61,514 nt of DNA from Anaerolineae bacterium (GTDB lineage Bacteria; Desulfobacterota; Desulfobacteria; Desulfobacterales; ETH-SRB1). The notes beneath the pieces were generated by a model. That model saw nothing but the letters and a program-made list of their open reading frames with translations. It was not told the origin of the DNA and searched no databases. Location of the stretch: positions 1-61,514 of the forward strand of contig DATKWZ010000053.1 in the NCBI GenBank assembly GCA_035529315.1, written 5' to 3'. Shown here in pieces: positions 28,906-37,682 of the stretch (the stretch's first letter is position 1; each line of letters begins with the position of its first letter). Both the position numbers and the translations under genes were made by a program.

Positions 28906-28917
28906 ACCGATTACTTC

Positions 28918-28946
28918 TTGACTATATGAATATGAACTGCTACTAA
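28918..28946 (+). promoter_or_regulatory. Promoter of tRNA-Met
   Basis: TTGACT (28918-28923) and TACTAA (28941-28946) with a 17-bp spacer, about 20 bp before the tRNA. Confidence 0.5.
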
Positions 28947-28966
28947 AATCTTTTTTTAAAAAATCC

Positions 28967-29043
28967 GGCGATGTAGCTCAGTTGGTTAGAGCATACGGCT
29001 CATATCCGTAGTGTCCGGGGTTCAACTCCCTGCATCGCCACCA
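28967..29043 (+). tRNA. tRNA-Met (anticodon CAT), elongator type
   Basis: Acceptor GGCGATG/CATCGCC, D arm GCTC/GAGC, anticodon stem TACGG/CCGTA with loop CTCATAT, T stem CGGGG/CCCTG, and encoded CCA. A paired first base excludes an initiator tRNA. A tRNA-Ile2 with lysidine cannot be fully ruled out, but the anticodon stem is the usual elongator type. Confidence 0.92.
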
Positions 29044-29053
29044 TCTTTACTTT

Positions 29054-29088
29054 AAAAAGGCTTCTCTTAAAAGAGGAGCCTTTTTTAT
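29054..29088 (+). terminator. Rho-independent terminator after tRNA-Met
   Basis: AAAAAGGCTTCTCTT pairs with AAGAGGAGCCTTTTT around a short A-rich loop and ends in a six-base T-run. Confidence 0.85.
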
Positions 29089-29228
29089 TATCAGCCCTTT
29101 TTGAGCTTGATAATATAATACCAAGTATATTATAGTTAATAAATTTGTAAAAAGTCGAAATCGTCATGCCGGAATTGATCCGGCATCCAGAACGTATTAA
29201 ACCGCAAAACAAGCTTTATAAATAACAG

Positions 29229-29732
29229 ATGCTGTTTAAGAAAAAAGAAGATGCGGACAGCCCTTTTAAATGGATCATGCTGGCCTGTTTTATTCTCGTG
29301 CTTCATGTTGTTTTGCTTGCGAGCGTTGGACTTATGGTTATTTTTTTCCGTGGCATCATTAATTATATGCTATGGATTCTTATAGGCGGCGCCGTAATAA
29401 TAATTGCAGCCGTATATTATATTTACAGGCGCATGAAAGAGGAAGGGAAGACTCTTAAAGAAACCCTGAGTTCCCCGATGTTTAGCGGAAGACCGGTTGA
29501 AGTAAGTGTTTTAGGAGGGTTGGCATCTTTTAAAATAGGTAGGCCGGGCAACATGCCGACATTGGGTAATGATCAATCAAAACAATTCTTGCAACTGGAG
29601 GACTCAAGCTCTATGCGTATCAGACAACTCACAGAACTTGCCAACCTGCTTGAAAACAACCTGATTAGTCGGGATGAATATAATATAGCTAAACAGCAGA
29701 TCTTCAAATCCTTTGACTCACTCAATTCGTGA
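29229..29732 (+). CDS. SHOCT-domain-like membrane protein
   Basis: A 167-aa protein with two N-terminal membrane helices (IMLACFILVLHVVLLASVGL and MLWILIGGAVIIIAAVYYIY). The C-terminal helix pair (MRIRQLTELANLLENNLISR then DEYNIAKQQIF) matches the SHOCT oligomerisation motif. The stop is one base before the ddl start, so it may be translationally coupled. Function unknown. Confidence 0.7.
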   Translation: MLFKKKEDADSPFKWIMLACFILVLHVVLLASVGLMVIFFRGIINYMLWILIGGAVIIIAAVYYIYRRMKEEGKTLKETLSSPMFSGRPVEVSVLGGLASFKIGRPGNMPTLGNDQSKQFLQLEDSSSMRIRQLTELANLLENNLISRDEYNIAKQQIFKSFDSLNS

Positions 29733-29733
29733 T

Positions 29734-30702
29734 ATGAAAAAACTAACAATTGCTCTTCTTTCCGGAGGTATTTCTTCTGAGCGCAAGGTTTCGCTTTGCG
29801 GAGGGGACCATGTTTATGAGGCTCTGGACAAGGAAAAATACATTGTAATAAGATATGATCCAAAAACAGACCTTGAGCGTTTGATGGCAGATGCATCTAA
29901 AATCGATCTTGCTCTTATAATATTACATGGGCTTTTTGGCGAAGACGGCACAATTCAGGGACTTCTCGATCTTCTTGATATTCCATATCAGGGATCAGGA
30001 GTTCTTGGAAGCGCTGTTGCAATGAACAAGCTTGTTTCAAAAAAGCTCTATGAACAATCCAACATCCCTGTCCCGCCATATATCGCAATCAGGCGAAGCG
30101 ATAAAATTAATCCTGAAAAATATGTTGATCAGCTGGGCCTGCCCCTGGTAATCAAACCGGTCAGCGGCGGTTCAAGCATTGGAATGTCCATGGTCAAATC
30201 AATAGATTCACTTAAAAACGCCGTTGATATTGCTTTTGCTTTTGACGACGCGGTCCTTATCGAAACATATATAAAAGGCATTGAACTTACAGGCGCTGTT
30301 ATCGGCAATGATAAGCCGGAGGTTTTCCCTATTGTTGAAATCATACCTGATAAAGAACATGATTTTTTTGATTTTCATGCAAAATATACTGCCGGCATAA
30401 CTCAAGAAATCTGCCCTGCCCGTATTGATGACAATCTGGCCGAGAAGGCTAAAACATATGCAAAAACAGCCCACCTGGCACTTGGCTGCAAAGGATACAG
30501 CCGAACCGATATGATCCTCGACAACAAAGATATATATGTTCTTGAGACCAACACCATCCCGGGCATGACTGAAACAAGCCTTTTCCCGTTGGCCGCGAAA
30601 ACAGCGGGAATTAGTTTTGACCGGCTTCTCGATAACTTGATAGAGCTTGGCATCGAAAGACATAAAAAGAGCAGACATCCTCATGATAATCAGAAAAAAT
30701 AG
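29734..30702 (+). CDS. ddl: D-alanine--D-alanine ligase
   Basis: Makes the D-Ala-D-Ala dipeptide for peptidoglycan. The 322-aa ATP-grasp enzyme has LSGGISSERKVSL, HGLFGEDGTIQG, the Ser/Gly-rich loop VSGGSSIGMS and the Mg-binding VLETNTIPGMTETSLFP. The chosen ATG is the family start and lies one base after the upstream stop; an earlier in-frame ATG lies inside the previous gene. Confidence 0.95.
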   Translation: MKKLTIALLSGGISSERKVSLCGGDHVYEALDKEKYIVIRYDPKTDLERLMADASKIDLALIILHGLFGEDGTIQGLLDLLDIPYQGSGVLGSAVAMNKLVSKKLYEQSNIPVPPYIAIRRSDKINPEKYVDQLGLPLVIKPVSGGSSIGMSMVKSIDSLKNAVDIAFAFDDAVLIETYIKGIELTGAVIGNDKPEVFPIVEIIPDKEHDFFDFHAKYTAGITQEICPARIDDNLAEKAKTYAKTAHLALGCKGYSRTDMILDNKDIYVLETNTIPGMTETSLFPLAAKTAGISFDRLLDNLIELGIERHKKSRHPHDNQKK

Positions 30703-31426
30703 CGAATTAAAGCGACAATATCATGAACTTTGCAGCAACGATGTTATCATGGGAATTATATCATCAAACCACCTGAAACCATATATGCTTATCGATTTAA
30801 TTGAAAGAGGTGTGCGCTGCTTCCCCTCCCCTCTTGCACAAACCTTAAACAGCTCCAAAGTCGCCCAGGCACTTGTTTTTAAGAAATGGATGCTACCTCA
30901 TACATGCGTTATCAAGCGACGAATGGACCTGATTGAATCGATAAACCAATACAATAAAAATAATATCAGCGTTGTTGTAACCAAGCGGGATCATCTGCAC
31001 TGCGGTGTTGGAGTCAGTAGATGGGAAACAATTGAAAACCTTTATAGTTGCACAGCCATGTCGGAGACTTCATATCCCTTTGTATTGCAGCCGTTTCTGA
31101 AAAATTATATAGATGTGCGGATAATCATTGCAGGCAATTATGTTGAGGCATATACCAGATATAATCCGAATAATTTCAGGATGAATATAGCAGCAGGAGG
31201 CAAAAGCTCTCCTTATGATCTGGATATAGAAAAAGAGGAATTCAGCCGCGCCGTCATGAAACGCGGTAAATTTCCTTACGCGCACATAGATCTGATGATA
31301 GCCGATACCAATAAATATTATCTTTCGGAAATTGCTTTAAACGGCGGCGTTAAAGGGGCAAGTATAGACAGGCAGGAACTAGATCAGATAAAACAGGATT
31401 TGCTGGAAAAACTCGCAACTGCTTAA
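30683..31426 (+). CDS. ATP-grasp domain protein (RimK-like)
   Basis: A 247-aa protein with a weak RimK-type ATP-grasp arrangement: SNHLKPYMLIDLIERGVRCF, VVVTKRDHLHCGVGVSRWE, FVLQPFLKNYIDVRIII and SEIALNGGVKGA (Asn/Glu metal ligands). RimK-type enzymes join amino acids to a carboxylate. It overlaps the 3' end of ddl by 20 bp if the internal ATG is used. That pairing with ddl hints at envelope or cap-peptide work, but the substrate cannot be told. Confidence 0.65.
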   Translation: MIIRKNSELKRQYHELCSNDVIMGIISSNHLKPYMLIDLIERGVRCFPSPLAQTLNSSKVAQALVFKKWMLPHTCVIKRRMDLIESINQYNKNNISVVVTKRDHLHCGVGVSRWETIENLYSCTAMSETSYPFVLQPFLKNYIDVRIIIAGNYVEAYTRYNPNNFRMNIAAGGKSSPYDLDIEKEEFSRAVMKRGKFPYAHIDLMIADTNKYYLSEIALNGGVKGASIDRQELDQIKQDLLEKLATA

Positions 31427-31446
31427 ATACGCTTAGTTTTTATTTT

Positions 31447-31507
31447 CACCACGAAGAGCACGAAGTGAGCGAAGACAAAGAAAAAATCCTTCGTGTTCTT
31501 CGTGGTG
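31447..31507. repeat. CACCACGAAG inverted repeat
   Basis: CACCACGAAGAGCACGAAG (31447-31465) and its complement with one mismatch (31489-31507) form a 19-bp hairpin between the ATP-grasp gene and purD-purE. It may stop or separate the two transcripts. It looks related to the other low-complexity repeats. Confidence 0.65.
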
Positions 31508-31574
31508 ACTAATAATAAAACTGCCTAAGTTAATGACATTGATCTCTGTGGTAAAAGTTTTTTGTGGGGGTATT

Positions 31575-33344
31575 ATGAAAGTTTTAGTGATCGGCAGCGG
31601 CGGCAGAGAACATGCCTTTGTCTGGAAAATTGCTCAAAGTCCGAAAGTAAAAAAAATATATTGCGCGCCAGGAAATGCGGGAATTGCCGACATGGCAACC
31701 TGCGTGCCGATCAGCGCAGAAGATATAGATAATCTTGTTTTATTTGCAAAAGATAAAAAAATTGATCTCACAGTCGTCGGCCCGGAAGGGCCGCTGTCGG
31801 CTGGGATAGTTGATGTTTTTGAAACACAAGGCTTGAATATTTTCGGAGCGACAAAAAAAGCAGCTAAAATAGAATCCAGCAAATCCTTTGCAAAAAACCT
31901 GATGAATAAATACAAGATCCCGACCGCTGTCGGCCGGACATTTACCAGTTATAAAAAAGCTGAAACCTATTTACGGGAAATGGGCGCCCCTGTTGTTGTA
32001 AAGGCTGACGGGCTTGCCGCAGGCAAGGGCGTGATTGTATGCGCGACAGTCAGCGAGGCACTTAACGCTCTAAAAAAAATAATGATAAAGAAAGATTTTG
32101 GCGATGCGGGAAACAAGGTGGTGATTGAAGAATGCCTGTTCGGCGAAGAGGCCTCTTTTATCGCCTTTACCGACGGCAAAACCGTGCTTCCTCTCCCCTC
32201 TTCCCAGGATCACAAAGCAATATATGAAAACGACAAAGGGCCGAATACAGGAGGCATGGGGGCATATTCTCCGGCTCCGATAGTAGATAAGTATATGAGC
32301 AGGAAAATTATGGAAGACATTATGATCCCTACGGTTCGTGCTATGGAAGCCGAAGGTCGTCCATACAAAGGGGTCCTGTATGCCGGTCTCATGATTGATA
32401 AAGATCAGATTAAGGTTCTTGAATTTAATGCGCGCTTTGGAGATCCTGAGACTCAGCCCCTGTTAATCCGCATAAAAAACGACATAATTCCGATAATGGA
32501 GGCTACAATTCAAGGAGGGCTGGATAAATGCAGGCTGGAAATCGACGACAGAGCATCTGTATGCGTTGTCATGGCATCCGGCGGATATCCCGGGTCATAT
32601 AAAAAAGGAATGCCGATTACAGGCCTGAAAAATGTTAGCCGGATGAAAGATGTTGTTGTTTTTCATGCCGGCACCGCTGCAAAGGACAAAACAGTTGTTT
32701 CAAGCGGCGGACGCGTCCTGGGAGTTACAGCCCTTGGAGATTCTGTAACAAATGCAATATCAAAAGCATACAGGGCTGTCTCGAAAATATCGTGGGACAA
32801 TGTATATTATCGCAAGGATATAGGGCAAAAGGCTGTTGAAAGGCTAAAACAACCCCCAAGAGTAGGGATTGTCATGGGAAGCGATTCAGATTATGCTGTT
32901 ATGGAAGAAACAATCGCAATTTTGAAAAAATTCGGCATCCCGTATAAAATGACCGTAGCATCTGCCCACAGGAGCCCCCAAAGGGCAACTGAATTTGCAT
33001 CTTCCGCCCAAAAACAAGGGATAAAGGTTATCATCGCCGGCGCAGGACACGCAGCCCATCTTGCAGGAGTAATTGCCGCGCATACTACCATTCCGGTCAT
33101 AGGGGTTCCGATAGATTCTTCTGCCTTGAAAGGTCTTGATGCACTCCTTTCCACCGTGCAAATGCCTCCGGGCATTCCTGTTGCCACGGTTTCAATCGGC
33201 AAACCAGGGGCAACAAACGCAGGCATACTTGCCGCCCAGATACTTGCTGTTTCTGATCCTGAACTTGCAAAAATACTGGATGGTTTCAAAACGGAAATGG
33301 CAATTCAGGTTGACCAAAAAGCAAACAAGCTTAATATGTTATGA
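31575..33344 (+). CDS. purD: PurD-PurE fusion: GAR synthetase and N5-CAIR mutase
   Basis: A 589-aa fusion of two purine-synthesis steps. Residues 1-~425 are phosphoribosylamine-glycine ligase (VIGSGGREHAFVWKI, ATP-grasp with KADGLAAGKGVIV and FNARFGDPETQPLL). Residues 429-589 are PurE (VGIVMGSDSDY, SAHRSPQRATEF, AGAGHAAHLAG). In the pathway PurD works at step 2 and PurE at the carboxylation step, so the two activities are not adjacent reactions. The ATG chosen follows GTGGGGG and matches the PurD start. It overlaps the next gene by 4 nt. Confidence 0.95.
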   Translation: MKVLVIGSGGREHAFVWKIAQSPKVKKIYCAPGNAGIADMATCVPISAEDIDNLVLFAKDKKIDLTVVGPEGPLSAGIVDVFETQGLNIFGATKKAAKIESSKSFAKNLMNKYKIPTAVGRTFTSYKKAETYLREMGAPVVVKADGLAAGKGVIVCATVSEALNALKKIMIKKDFGDAGNKVVIEECLFGEEASFIAFTDGKTVLPLPSSQDHKAIYENDKGPNTGGMGAYSPAPIVDKYMSRKIMEDIMIPTVRAMEAEGRPYKGVLYAGLMIDKDQIKVLEFNARFGDPETQPLLIRIKNDIIPIMEATIQGGLDKCRLEIDDRASVCVVMASGGYPGSYKKGMPITGLKNVSRMKDVVVFHAGTAAKDKTVVSSGGRVLGVTALGDSVTNAISKAYRAVSKISWDNVYYRKDIGQKAVERLKQPPRVGIVMGSDSDYAVMEETIAILKKFGIPYKMTVASAHRSPQRATEFASSAQKQGIKVIIAGAGHAAHLAGVIAAHTTIPVIGVPIDSSALKGLDALLSTVQMPPGIPVATVSIGKPGATNAGILAAQILAVSDPELAKILDGFKTEMAIQVDQKANKLNML

Positions 33345-33997
33345 AACGTGTTAAGTGTCAGGTGTTTGATAAGATAAGAAGGATAGATCCGGTCAATCCT
33401 GAGCATGCTTTAATCGTTGAGGCGGCGTGTGCCATGGAAAAAGGCGGAGTCGTAATATTTCCCACAAGCTTTATTTATGGGCTTGGGGCGGACGCCTTTA
33501 ATGTGGATGCAATCGACAGGGTTTTCAAAATAAAGAATCGTCCTCATAATAAACCCCTTTCCGTGCTGGTAAAAAATCAGGAAGCCTTATACAGTCTTGT
33601 ACAACATATCCCATCTTATGCCTCAATTATCATGGACAGGTTTTGGCCCGGAAAAATAACTATTGTATTTAAAGCAAAAGAGGGGCTGCCGGAAAATTTA
33701 ACAGCAGGCACCGGCACGATCGGCGTGCGCATACCTGTACATACAGCCGCCTGTGCTCTGGTAAACGCGCTGGACAACCCGATAACAGGAACAAGCGCCA
33801 ACTTTTCAGGCCATGCCGGGTGCTCGCGAATATCGGATCTTGATCCGCTGATTTCAGATGAAATTGATCTTATACTTGATGCCGGATCGCTGGAGGGCGG
33901 CATTGGATCAACCGTAATCGACGCTACCGGTAATCAGCCAACGATTTTGAGGCACGGAGCAATTGCTGCAAAGGATATTTTTGCAGTTTTAAGTTAG
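33341..33997 (+). CDS. tsaC: L-threonylcarbamoyladenylate synthase (TsaC/Sua5/YrdC)
   Basis: Makes threonylcarbamoyl-AMP for t6A modification of ANN-decoding tRNAs. The 218-aa protein has the KxR-type RNA-binding core: PTSFIYGLGADAFN, KIKNRPHNKPLSVLV, RIPVHTAACALVNALDNPIT and TSANFSG. It is coupled to purD-purE by an ATGA overlap. Confidence 0.92.
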   Translation: MKRVKCQVFDKIRRIDPVNPEHALIVEAACAMEKGGVVIFPTSFIYGLGADAFNVDAIDRVFKIKNRPHNKPLSVLVKNQEALYSLVQHIPSYASIIMDRFWPGKITIVFKAKEGLPENLTAGTGTIGVRIPVHTAACALVNALDNPITGTSANFSGHAGCSRISDLDPLISDEIDLILDAGSLEGGIGSTVIDATGNQPTILRHGAIAAKDIFAVLS

Positions 33998-34007
33998 CGC
34001 AATTCTA

Positions 34008-34035
34008 TTGACATTCATCTCCATTTTACTTAAAA
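34008..34035 (+). promoter_or_regulatory. Promoter of tRNA-Leu
   Basis: TTGACA at 34008-34013 with a plausible TTAAAA at 34030-34035 (16-bp spacer), 10 bp before the tRNA. Confidence 0.45.
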
Positions 34036-34045
34036 ATTAATTAGT

Positions 34046-34133
34046 GCCGGAGTGGTGAAATTGGTAGACGCAGAGGACTCAAAATCCTCCGAGCTTTAAG
34101 TTCGTGTCGGTTCGATTCCGACCTCCGGCACCA
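34046..34133 (+). tRNA. tRNA-Leu (anticodon CAA), integration site
   Basis: Acceptor GCCGGAG/CTCCGGC, long variable arm of the Leu type, anticodon stem GAGGA/TCCTC with loop CTCAAAA, and encoded CCA. Its 3' part forms the att core of the neighbouring element and stays intact, so the tRNA should still work. Confidence 0.96.
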
Positions 34134-34137
34134 AAAA
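34075..34137 (+). other. attL: 63-bp att core in the tRNA-Leu 3' end
   Basis: Begins GGACTCAAAATCCTCCGAGC in the anticodon stem-loop region and ends four bases past CCA. It is identical over 63 bp to 44489-44551. The two copies define the ends of a 10.4-kb element. Confidence 0.95.
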
Positions 34138-34155
34138 CTGAATATATATAAGGGG

Positions 34156-35250
34156 TTAGGCATTGACGGCTTGACCCCTTTTATTTTCAATTTTGGTGAC
34201 TGTGCCCGAAATTGTGCCCGTTTGTGCCTGAAGGTAGGTTTCCGTTTTCTGTGAAGCAAGCCTTAAATCGGTATCACTGACAATGTTGTATCGGTCAAAA
34301 ACTGATCTGGTCTTATGGCCTGAAATCATCATTGCAACCCTTTCAGGGATTCCGGCCCTGACCATGTTCCTGATTGCTGTCCTGCGAAAATCATGGAATA
34401 TCCGTTTGCCGATCTCAGCCGTTTCGCAAGCCGTTGTCCATGCTCCCCGGAAATCCTTCAGCACACTATCGCTCGTGTTTGTGGTAAACACCCAAGGAAG
34501 GATAGTCTTTCTTCCTTTTTGATATTCCGCTTGCTTTTGAAAAACCTCTTGTAATTCTTCATCAAGATAGACTGTCCGCCCTTCATCGTTCTTAGTTTCC
34601 CCCGTCTCAAGTCGAACAATCCCGTTCACAAGATCAACCTGTGACCAAGTAAGCCCTTTGATTTCTGACACCCTCCATCCGGTTTTATAGGCAAAGGTGA
34701 CAAAGCCCTTGAGATAATCCGGCAAGGCCTCCCGTAAAGCCAAGAAATCACTGTGTTCAAAGAAACCCTTACGGACATTGCTTTCCTTGAGCATAGATAT
34801 ATAAGGCACCTTGTCGATTTTCGGTGGTGTCTGTCTTGCGGCAAGATTGAAAATCCTTTTTAATGCGGCAAGCTCCCTGTTTATTGTTGCATTTGCAGCC
34901 CCTTCCTCTAGCCTCTTTTCTATATAGCGGTTGATTGCAGGGCTGTTTATGTTCGTTACTCTCATTCCATCGAATGCCTTGTTAAGATGTTTGACGCTTC
35001 TTTCTGCTCTCACAAGGGATTTCTTTTCGTTGATCCGATAATCGGCAAGGAATCCTTCTACCAGGTCCTTGAATCTCACCTTGTCAAATACAACCCCCGG
35101 AATCTTTCCTTGTGCGATTTCACCTTCACGCCGCTTCAAAAGATGCTTTGCCTCCGTTTCCTTGCTTGACTTTGTGCTTTCTCTGTAAGGTTTTCCGTTG
35201 CGATAATACTTTATCCAGTAAACCGCCCCCCTCTTATAGATCATTCCCAT
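34156..35250 (-). CDS. int: Tyrosine recombinase (integrase)
   Basis: Integrase of 364 aa that inserts and excises the element at tRNA-Leu. It has an N-terminal Arm-binding part (MGMIYKRGAVYWIKYYRNGK), a core-binding SAM-like domain, and a catalytic domain. The catalytic residues are R in TGWRVSEIKGL, HxxR in HDFRRTAIRNM, H in SGHKTRS and Y in VFDRYNIV. Its C-terminal codons cover two GTGCCCG motifs that are probable arm sites. The stop lies 19 bp from the att core, as usual for int genes. It overlaps the XRE gene by 10 bp. Confidence 0.95.
   Translation of the reverse strand: MGMIYKRGAVYWIKYYRNGKPYRESTKSSKETEAKHLLKRREGEIAQGKIPGVVFDKVRFKDLVEGFLADYRINEKKSLVRAERSVKHLNKAFDGMRVTNINSPAINRYIEKRLEEGAANATINRELAALKRIFNLAARQTPPKIDKVPYISMLKESNVRKGFFEHSDFLALREALPDYLKGFVTFAYKTGWRVSEIKGLTWSQVDLVNGIVRLETGETKNDEGRTVYLDEELQEVFQKQAEYQKGRKTILPWVFTTNTSDSVLKDFRGAWTTACETAEIGKRIFHDFRRTAIRNMVRAGIPERVAMMISGHKTRSVFDRYNIVSDTDLRLASQKTETYLQAQTGTISGTVTKIENKRGQAVNA
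34202..34219 (+). promoter_or_regulatory. Candidate integrase arm-type site, left
   Basis: GTGCCCGAAATTGTGCCC lies 65 bp inside the left att core. It matches 16 of 18 bases with 44343-44360, which lies 128 bp inside the right core. A weaker relative is at 42004-42020. Placement near both ends is what integrase arm-binding sites show. Confidence 0.55.
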
Positions 35251-35468
35251 TTTTCCCCCCCACTTAACCTTTTGCGTTTGGTTTTAGGTTTCAGGTCATC
35301 CCCCTTACTTTCCAATTGATCAAGTGCTAAAAAAAGAAAAGAAGGAATTTTCCTGGTTCCCCGTTCCCATCTTGACACTGCCTGAATCGTAACACCCAGT
35401 GCAGACGCCAACTGTTCTTGACTCCAATCGTTTTTTAACCTCCATTTTTTTAAGTTAATCGGTTTCAT
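35241..35468 (-). CDS. XRE-family helix-turn-helix regulator
   Basis: A 75-aa DNA-binding protein from the ATG at MKPINLKKWR. The Cro/CI-type HTH is WSQEQLASALGVTIQAVSRW followed by ERGTRKIP. It sits between the excisionase-like gene and the integrase and overlaps the latter. It probably controls int or the element's lysogenic state; target sites are not known. Confidence 0.85.
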   Translation of the reverse strand: MKPINLKKWRLKNDWSQEQLASALGVTIQAVSRWERGTRKIPSFLFLALDQLESKGDDLKPKTKRKRLSGGEKWE

Positions 35469-35509
35469 ATTTTGTATTATAAACCATTGGATTATGTTTG
35501 TCAAGGGGT

Positions 35510-35713
35510 TTAATAAGAAAAATTAGTTTTATTTTGTTCTATCCATTTATTCATGTCTTGAATATCAAGCAAAACCCTTCTTCCATCCTTAATGCAAGGC
35601 AGTTTATTCGCCCATACCATTTCACGGATTCCCCAGACACTTCGTCCAAGATAGATCGCCGCCTCCGGTATGGAGTAAAGACGTTTTGATATTTTTGCCC
35701 TTTGCATTTTCAT
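35510..35713 (-). CDS. Excisionase/AlpA-like helix-turn-helix protein
   Basis: A 67-aa protein of the MerR/excisionase HTH_17 type: LYSIPEAAIYLGRSVWGIRE followed by KLPCIKDGRRVLLDIQDM. Such proteins direct excision or, like AlpA in P4-type satellites, switch on integrase and replication. Its ATG overlaps the helicase stop (ATGA), so it is made from the replication operon. Confidence 0.82.
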   Translation of the reverse strand: MKMQRAKISKRLYSIPEAAIYLGRSVWGIREMVWANKLPCIKDGRRVLLDIQDMNKWIEQNKTNFSY

Positions 35714-37080
35714 CTTTGTTTTTTATAAACCATTTGCCGTGAGTTTGCCGCCGCCTTTAAGACGCCGACGTTCACGTCTGCATAGTCATATACTTTTGCA
35801 TTTTTCTTACCGGGTGATGGTCTTAATACCCTGCCTAAATATTGAAGAACCCTGCCGTCAAAGCTGATAGGTGTGGTCAAGAACAAGGTTTGCATTTCAG
35901 GCAGATCAAAGCCCTCTCCAATAAGCTGTCCTGTGGCTATAAGCACCTTGATTCGGCCTTTGTTTAAACGGTTGACAATATCCTGTCTTTGTTTTGCAGG
36001 TATATCTCCGGTTAGTAATACTGAAGAAACATTATAATCATCCGTCAAGACTTGCTGTAAGGCTTTACAGTGCGCTTTTCTGTCTGACAGCACCAAACAT
36101 ATTCCCCCGCCGTTCTTTGCTTCTTTGGCTACACCTGAAGTTATTAAATGGTTTCTTTCTGTGTCTTGTGTAAGCTCTGAAAGCATTTTTGAATACTCGT
36201 TTGATGGATCAAGGCAGGTTGTGAAGTTTGTTTCTCTGATAACAATATCAGCCTGTAAGATGTCTCCGTTCTCAATCAAACCTGTTTTATCGACCTCATG
36301 GGAAACATCGCCAATATGCCAATATATCAGCTTAGAAAGTCCGTCTCTCCGCCAGGGTGTTGCGCTCAATCCAAGCATGTATTTACTATCAAAAGCCGTC
36401 ACTGCTTCGGTGAATGTTCTGGAAGGCGCCCGGTGGCATTCATCTATAATAAGATGCCCTATATGCTGTGAAACTTCCTCAGCACATTTATAAAGTGACT
36501 GAACCAGTGCCACGGTTATTTTTGCGCCAATGGTATGCTTGCCATTGCCTATAATGCCAATTTCATCTTTTGGTATTTTTAAGAAGGTTTCAATCCGATC
36601 AATCCACTGGTTCAAAAGCTCCTTAGTGTGAACCACAATCAATGCCGGTTGTTTGCGCTTTGCTATCATATATAAGGCTATAACGGTTTTACCCGATCCA
36701 GTTGCCGCTGATAATGTCCCAAAGTCACGTGACAATATGCCTGTAACTGCCTTCTCTTGAAACGGTCTTAACTTGCCGTGAAAGGTGAAGTCTATTACAG
36801 GCAATGTCCGCCTATTATCTTCAAGCTGATATGGTAGGTCGAGTTCGTGTGCCATTGTTATTAATTGCTTCGTAAAACCTCTGGGAATGACAAGGCCGCC
36901 GTTGTCTGTTTTCTCATAAAACTTCAAGTGAGCAGGTGTGTTCCCATTCCACCTGCCCATTTTTTTATTATCAAGAAAAACCGGATTCTCTATGGTCAAG
37001 ATTCCCCTGATTTTTCGTAGTAAGGCTTCCGGTGCCCCGGAAATTGTCAGATTGTTGGTTAAGGTGATTTTCATCTTCAT
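35710..37080 (-). CDS. Superfamily 2 DEAD/DEAH-type DNA helicase
   Basis: A 456-aa helicase of the SSL2/UvsW style. Walker A is AATGSGKTVIALY, motif II is IIDECHRAP (DECH), motif III is LSATPWRRDG, motif V is LIATGQLIGEGFDLP and motif VI is QYLGRVLRPSPG. The first ~100 residues are a small accessory domain. Helicases like this are common in phage and satellite replication modules. It overlaps both neighbours by 4 nt. Confidence 0.9.
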   Translation of the reverse strand: MKMKITLTNNLTISGAPEALLRKIRGILTIENPVFLDNKKMGRWNGNTPAHLKFYEKTDNGGLVIPRGFTKQLITMAHELDLPYQLEDNRRTLPVIDFTFHGKLRPFQEKAVTGILSRDFGTLSAATGSGKTVIALYMIAKRKQPALIVVHTKELLNQWIDRIETFLKIPKDEIGIIGNGKHTIGAKITVALVQSLYKCAEEVSQHIGHLIIDECHRAPSRTFTEAVTAFDSKYMLGLSATPWRRDGLSKLIYWHIGDVSHEVDKTGLIENGDILQADIVIRETNFTTCLDPSNEYSKMLSELTQDTERNHLITSGVAKEAKNGGGICLVLSDRKAHCKALQQVLTDDYNVSSVLLTGDIPAKQRQDIVNRLNKGRIKVLIATGQLIGEGFDLPEMQTLFLTTPISFDGRVLQYLGRVLRPSPGKKNAKVYDYADVNVGVLKAAANSRQMVYKKQR

Positions 37081-37682
37081 CCTTCGCCGTGAGAGGGAAG
37101 GTTTCGCCCTCTGCCTATAATTGGCCTACCCTTATCAAGCATTTGTCCGGCGGGATCAGGGCATTGATCTATTTGTGACGTAGGCACGGCGGGTTTGCCC
37201 TCTTTGAAAATACAGCTCGGTTTCTGATTCTGATTTACAAAACATTTGCAGCCAAAACAAGGATGTGTCACTTCGACCGCCTGTCTGTATCGCTCGTTTG
37301 CTTCAGCCGATAGCTTTCCAATAACGTTCTTACGACCCTCCAATATATTGAGGTATAAGCCCGTTTCTTCCAATAATAACAAGTGTTTGCGAATCTTTTT
37401 CAGATCCCCGCCCTGTTCGATTTTGTCAATTTGTGATTCAAGCAGGTTGACTTGAGACTTAGCTTCAGTTATGGCCGCCCCACAAATAGAAAGTTGTTCT
37501 CTCCGGGCTTCATATTCCGACGTAATTGCTTCAGAAACCCTTTCTGGGTGGACTTCTCTTAATGGATTTAAGGCCACAAAACCATCTTCAACCTCTTTTA
37601 TAAATGACGCATCACGTTCATTATTGGAACCCGAATAGCGTTTGTCCTTCATCATTTTTCTTAGTTCTTCAGCCGTCTTCAT
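37077..37682 (-). CDS. Hypothetical coiled-coil protein with a Cys cluster
   Basis: A 201-aa protein that I do not recognise. Residues ~70-120 form a coiled coil (ITEAKSQVNLLESQIDKIEQ). The C-terminal part has CFGCKCF and nearby cysteines (SCIF, DQCPD), a possible zinc or Fe-S site. It begins on the last base of the 79-aa gene and overlaps the helicase start, so it belongs to the same operon. Confidence 0.65.
   Translation of the reverse strand: MKTAEELRKMMKDKRYSGSNNERDASFIKEVEDGFVALNPLREVHPERVSEAITSEYEARREQLSICGAAITEAKSQVNLLESQIDKIEQGGDLKKIRKHLLLLEETGLYLNILEGRKNVIGKLSAEANERYRQAVEVTHPCFGCKCFVNQNQKPSCIFKEGKPAVPTSQIDQCPDPAGQMLDKGRPIIGRGRNLPSHGEG

Noticed and set aside
34150..34182. Terminator after tRNA-Leu
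   Set aside because: AAGGGGT and ACCCCTT can pair over 7 bp, but the integrase stop lies inside the stem and the loop is long, so support is weak.
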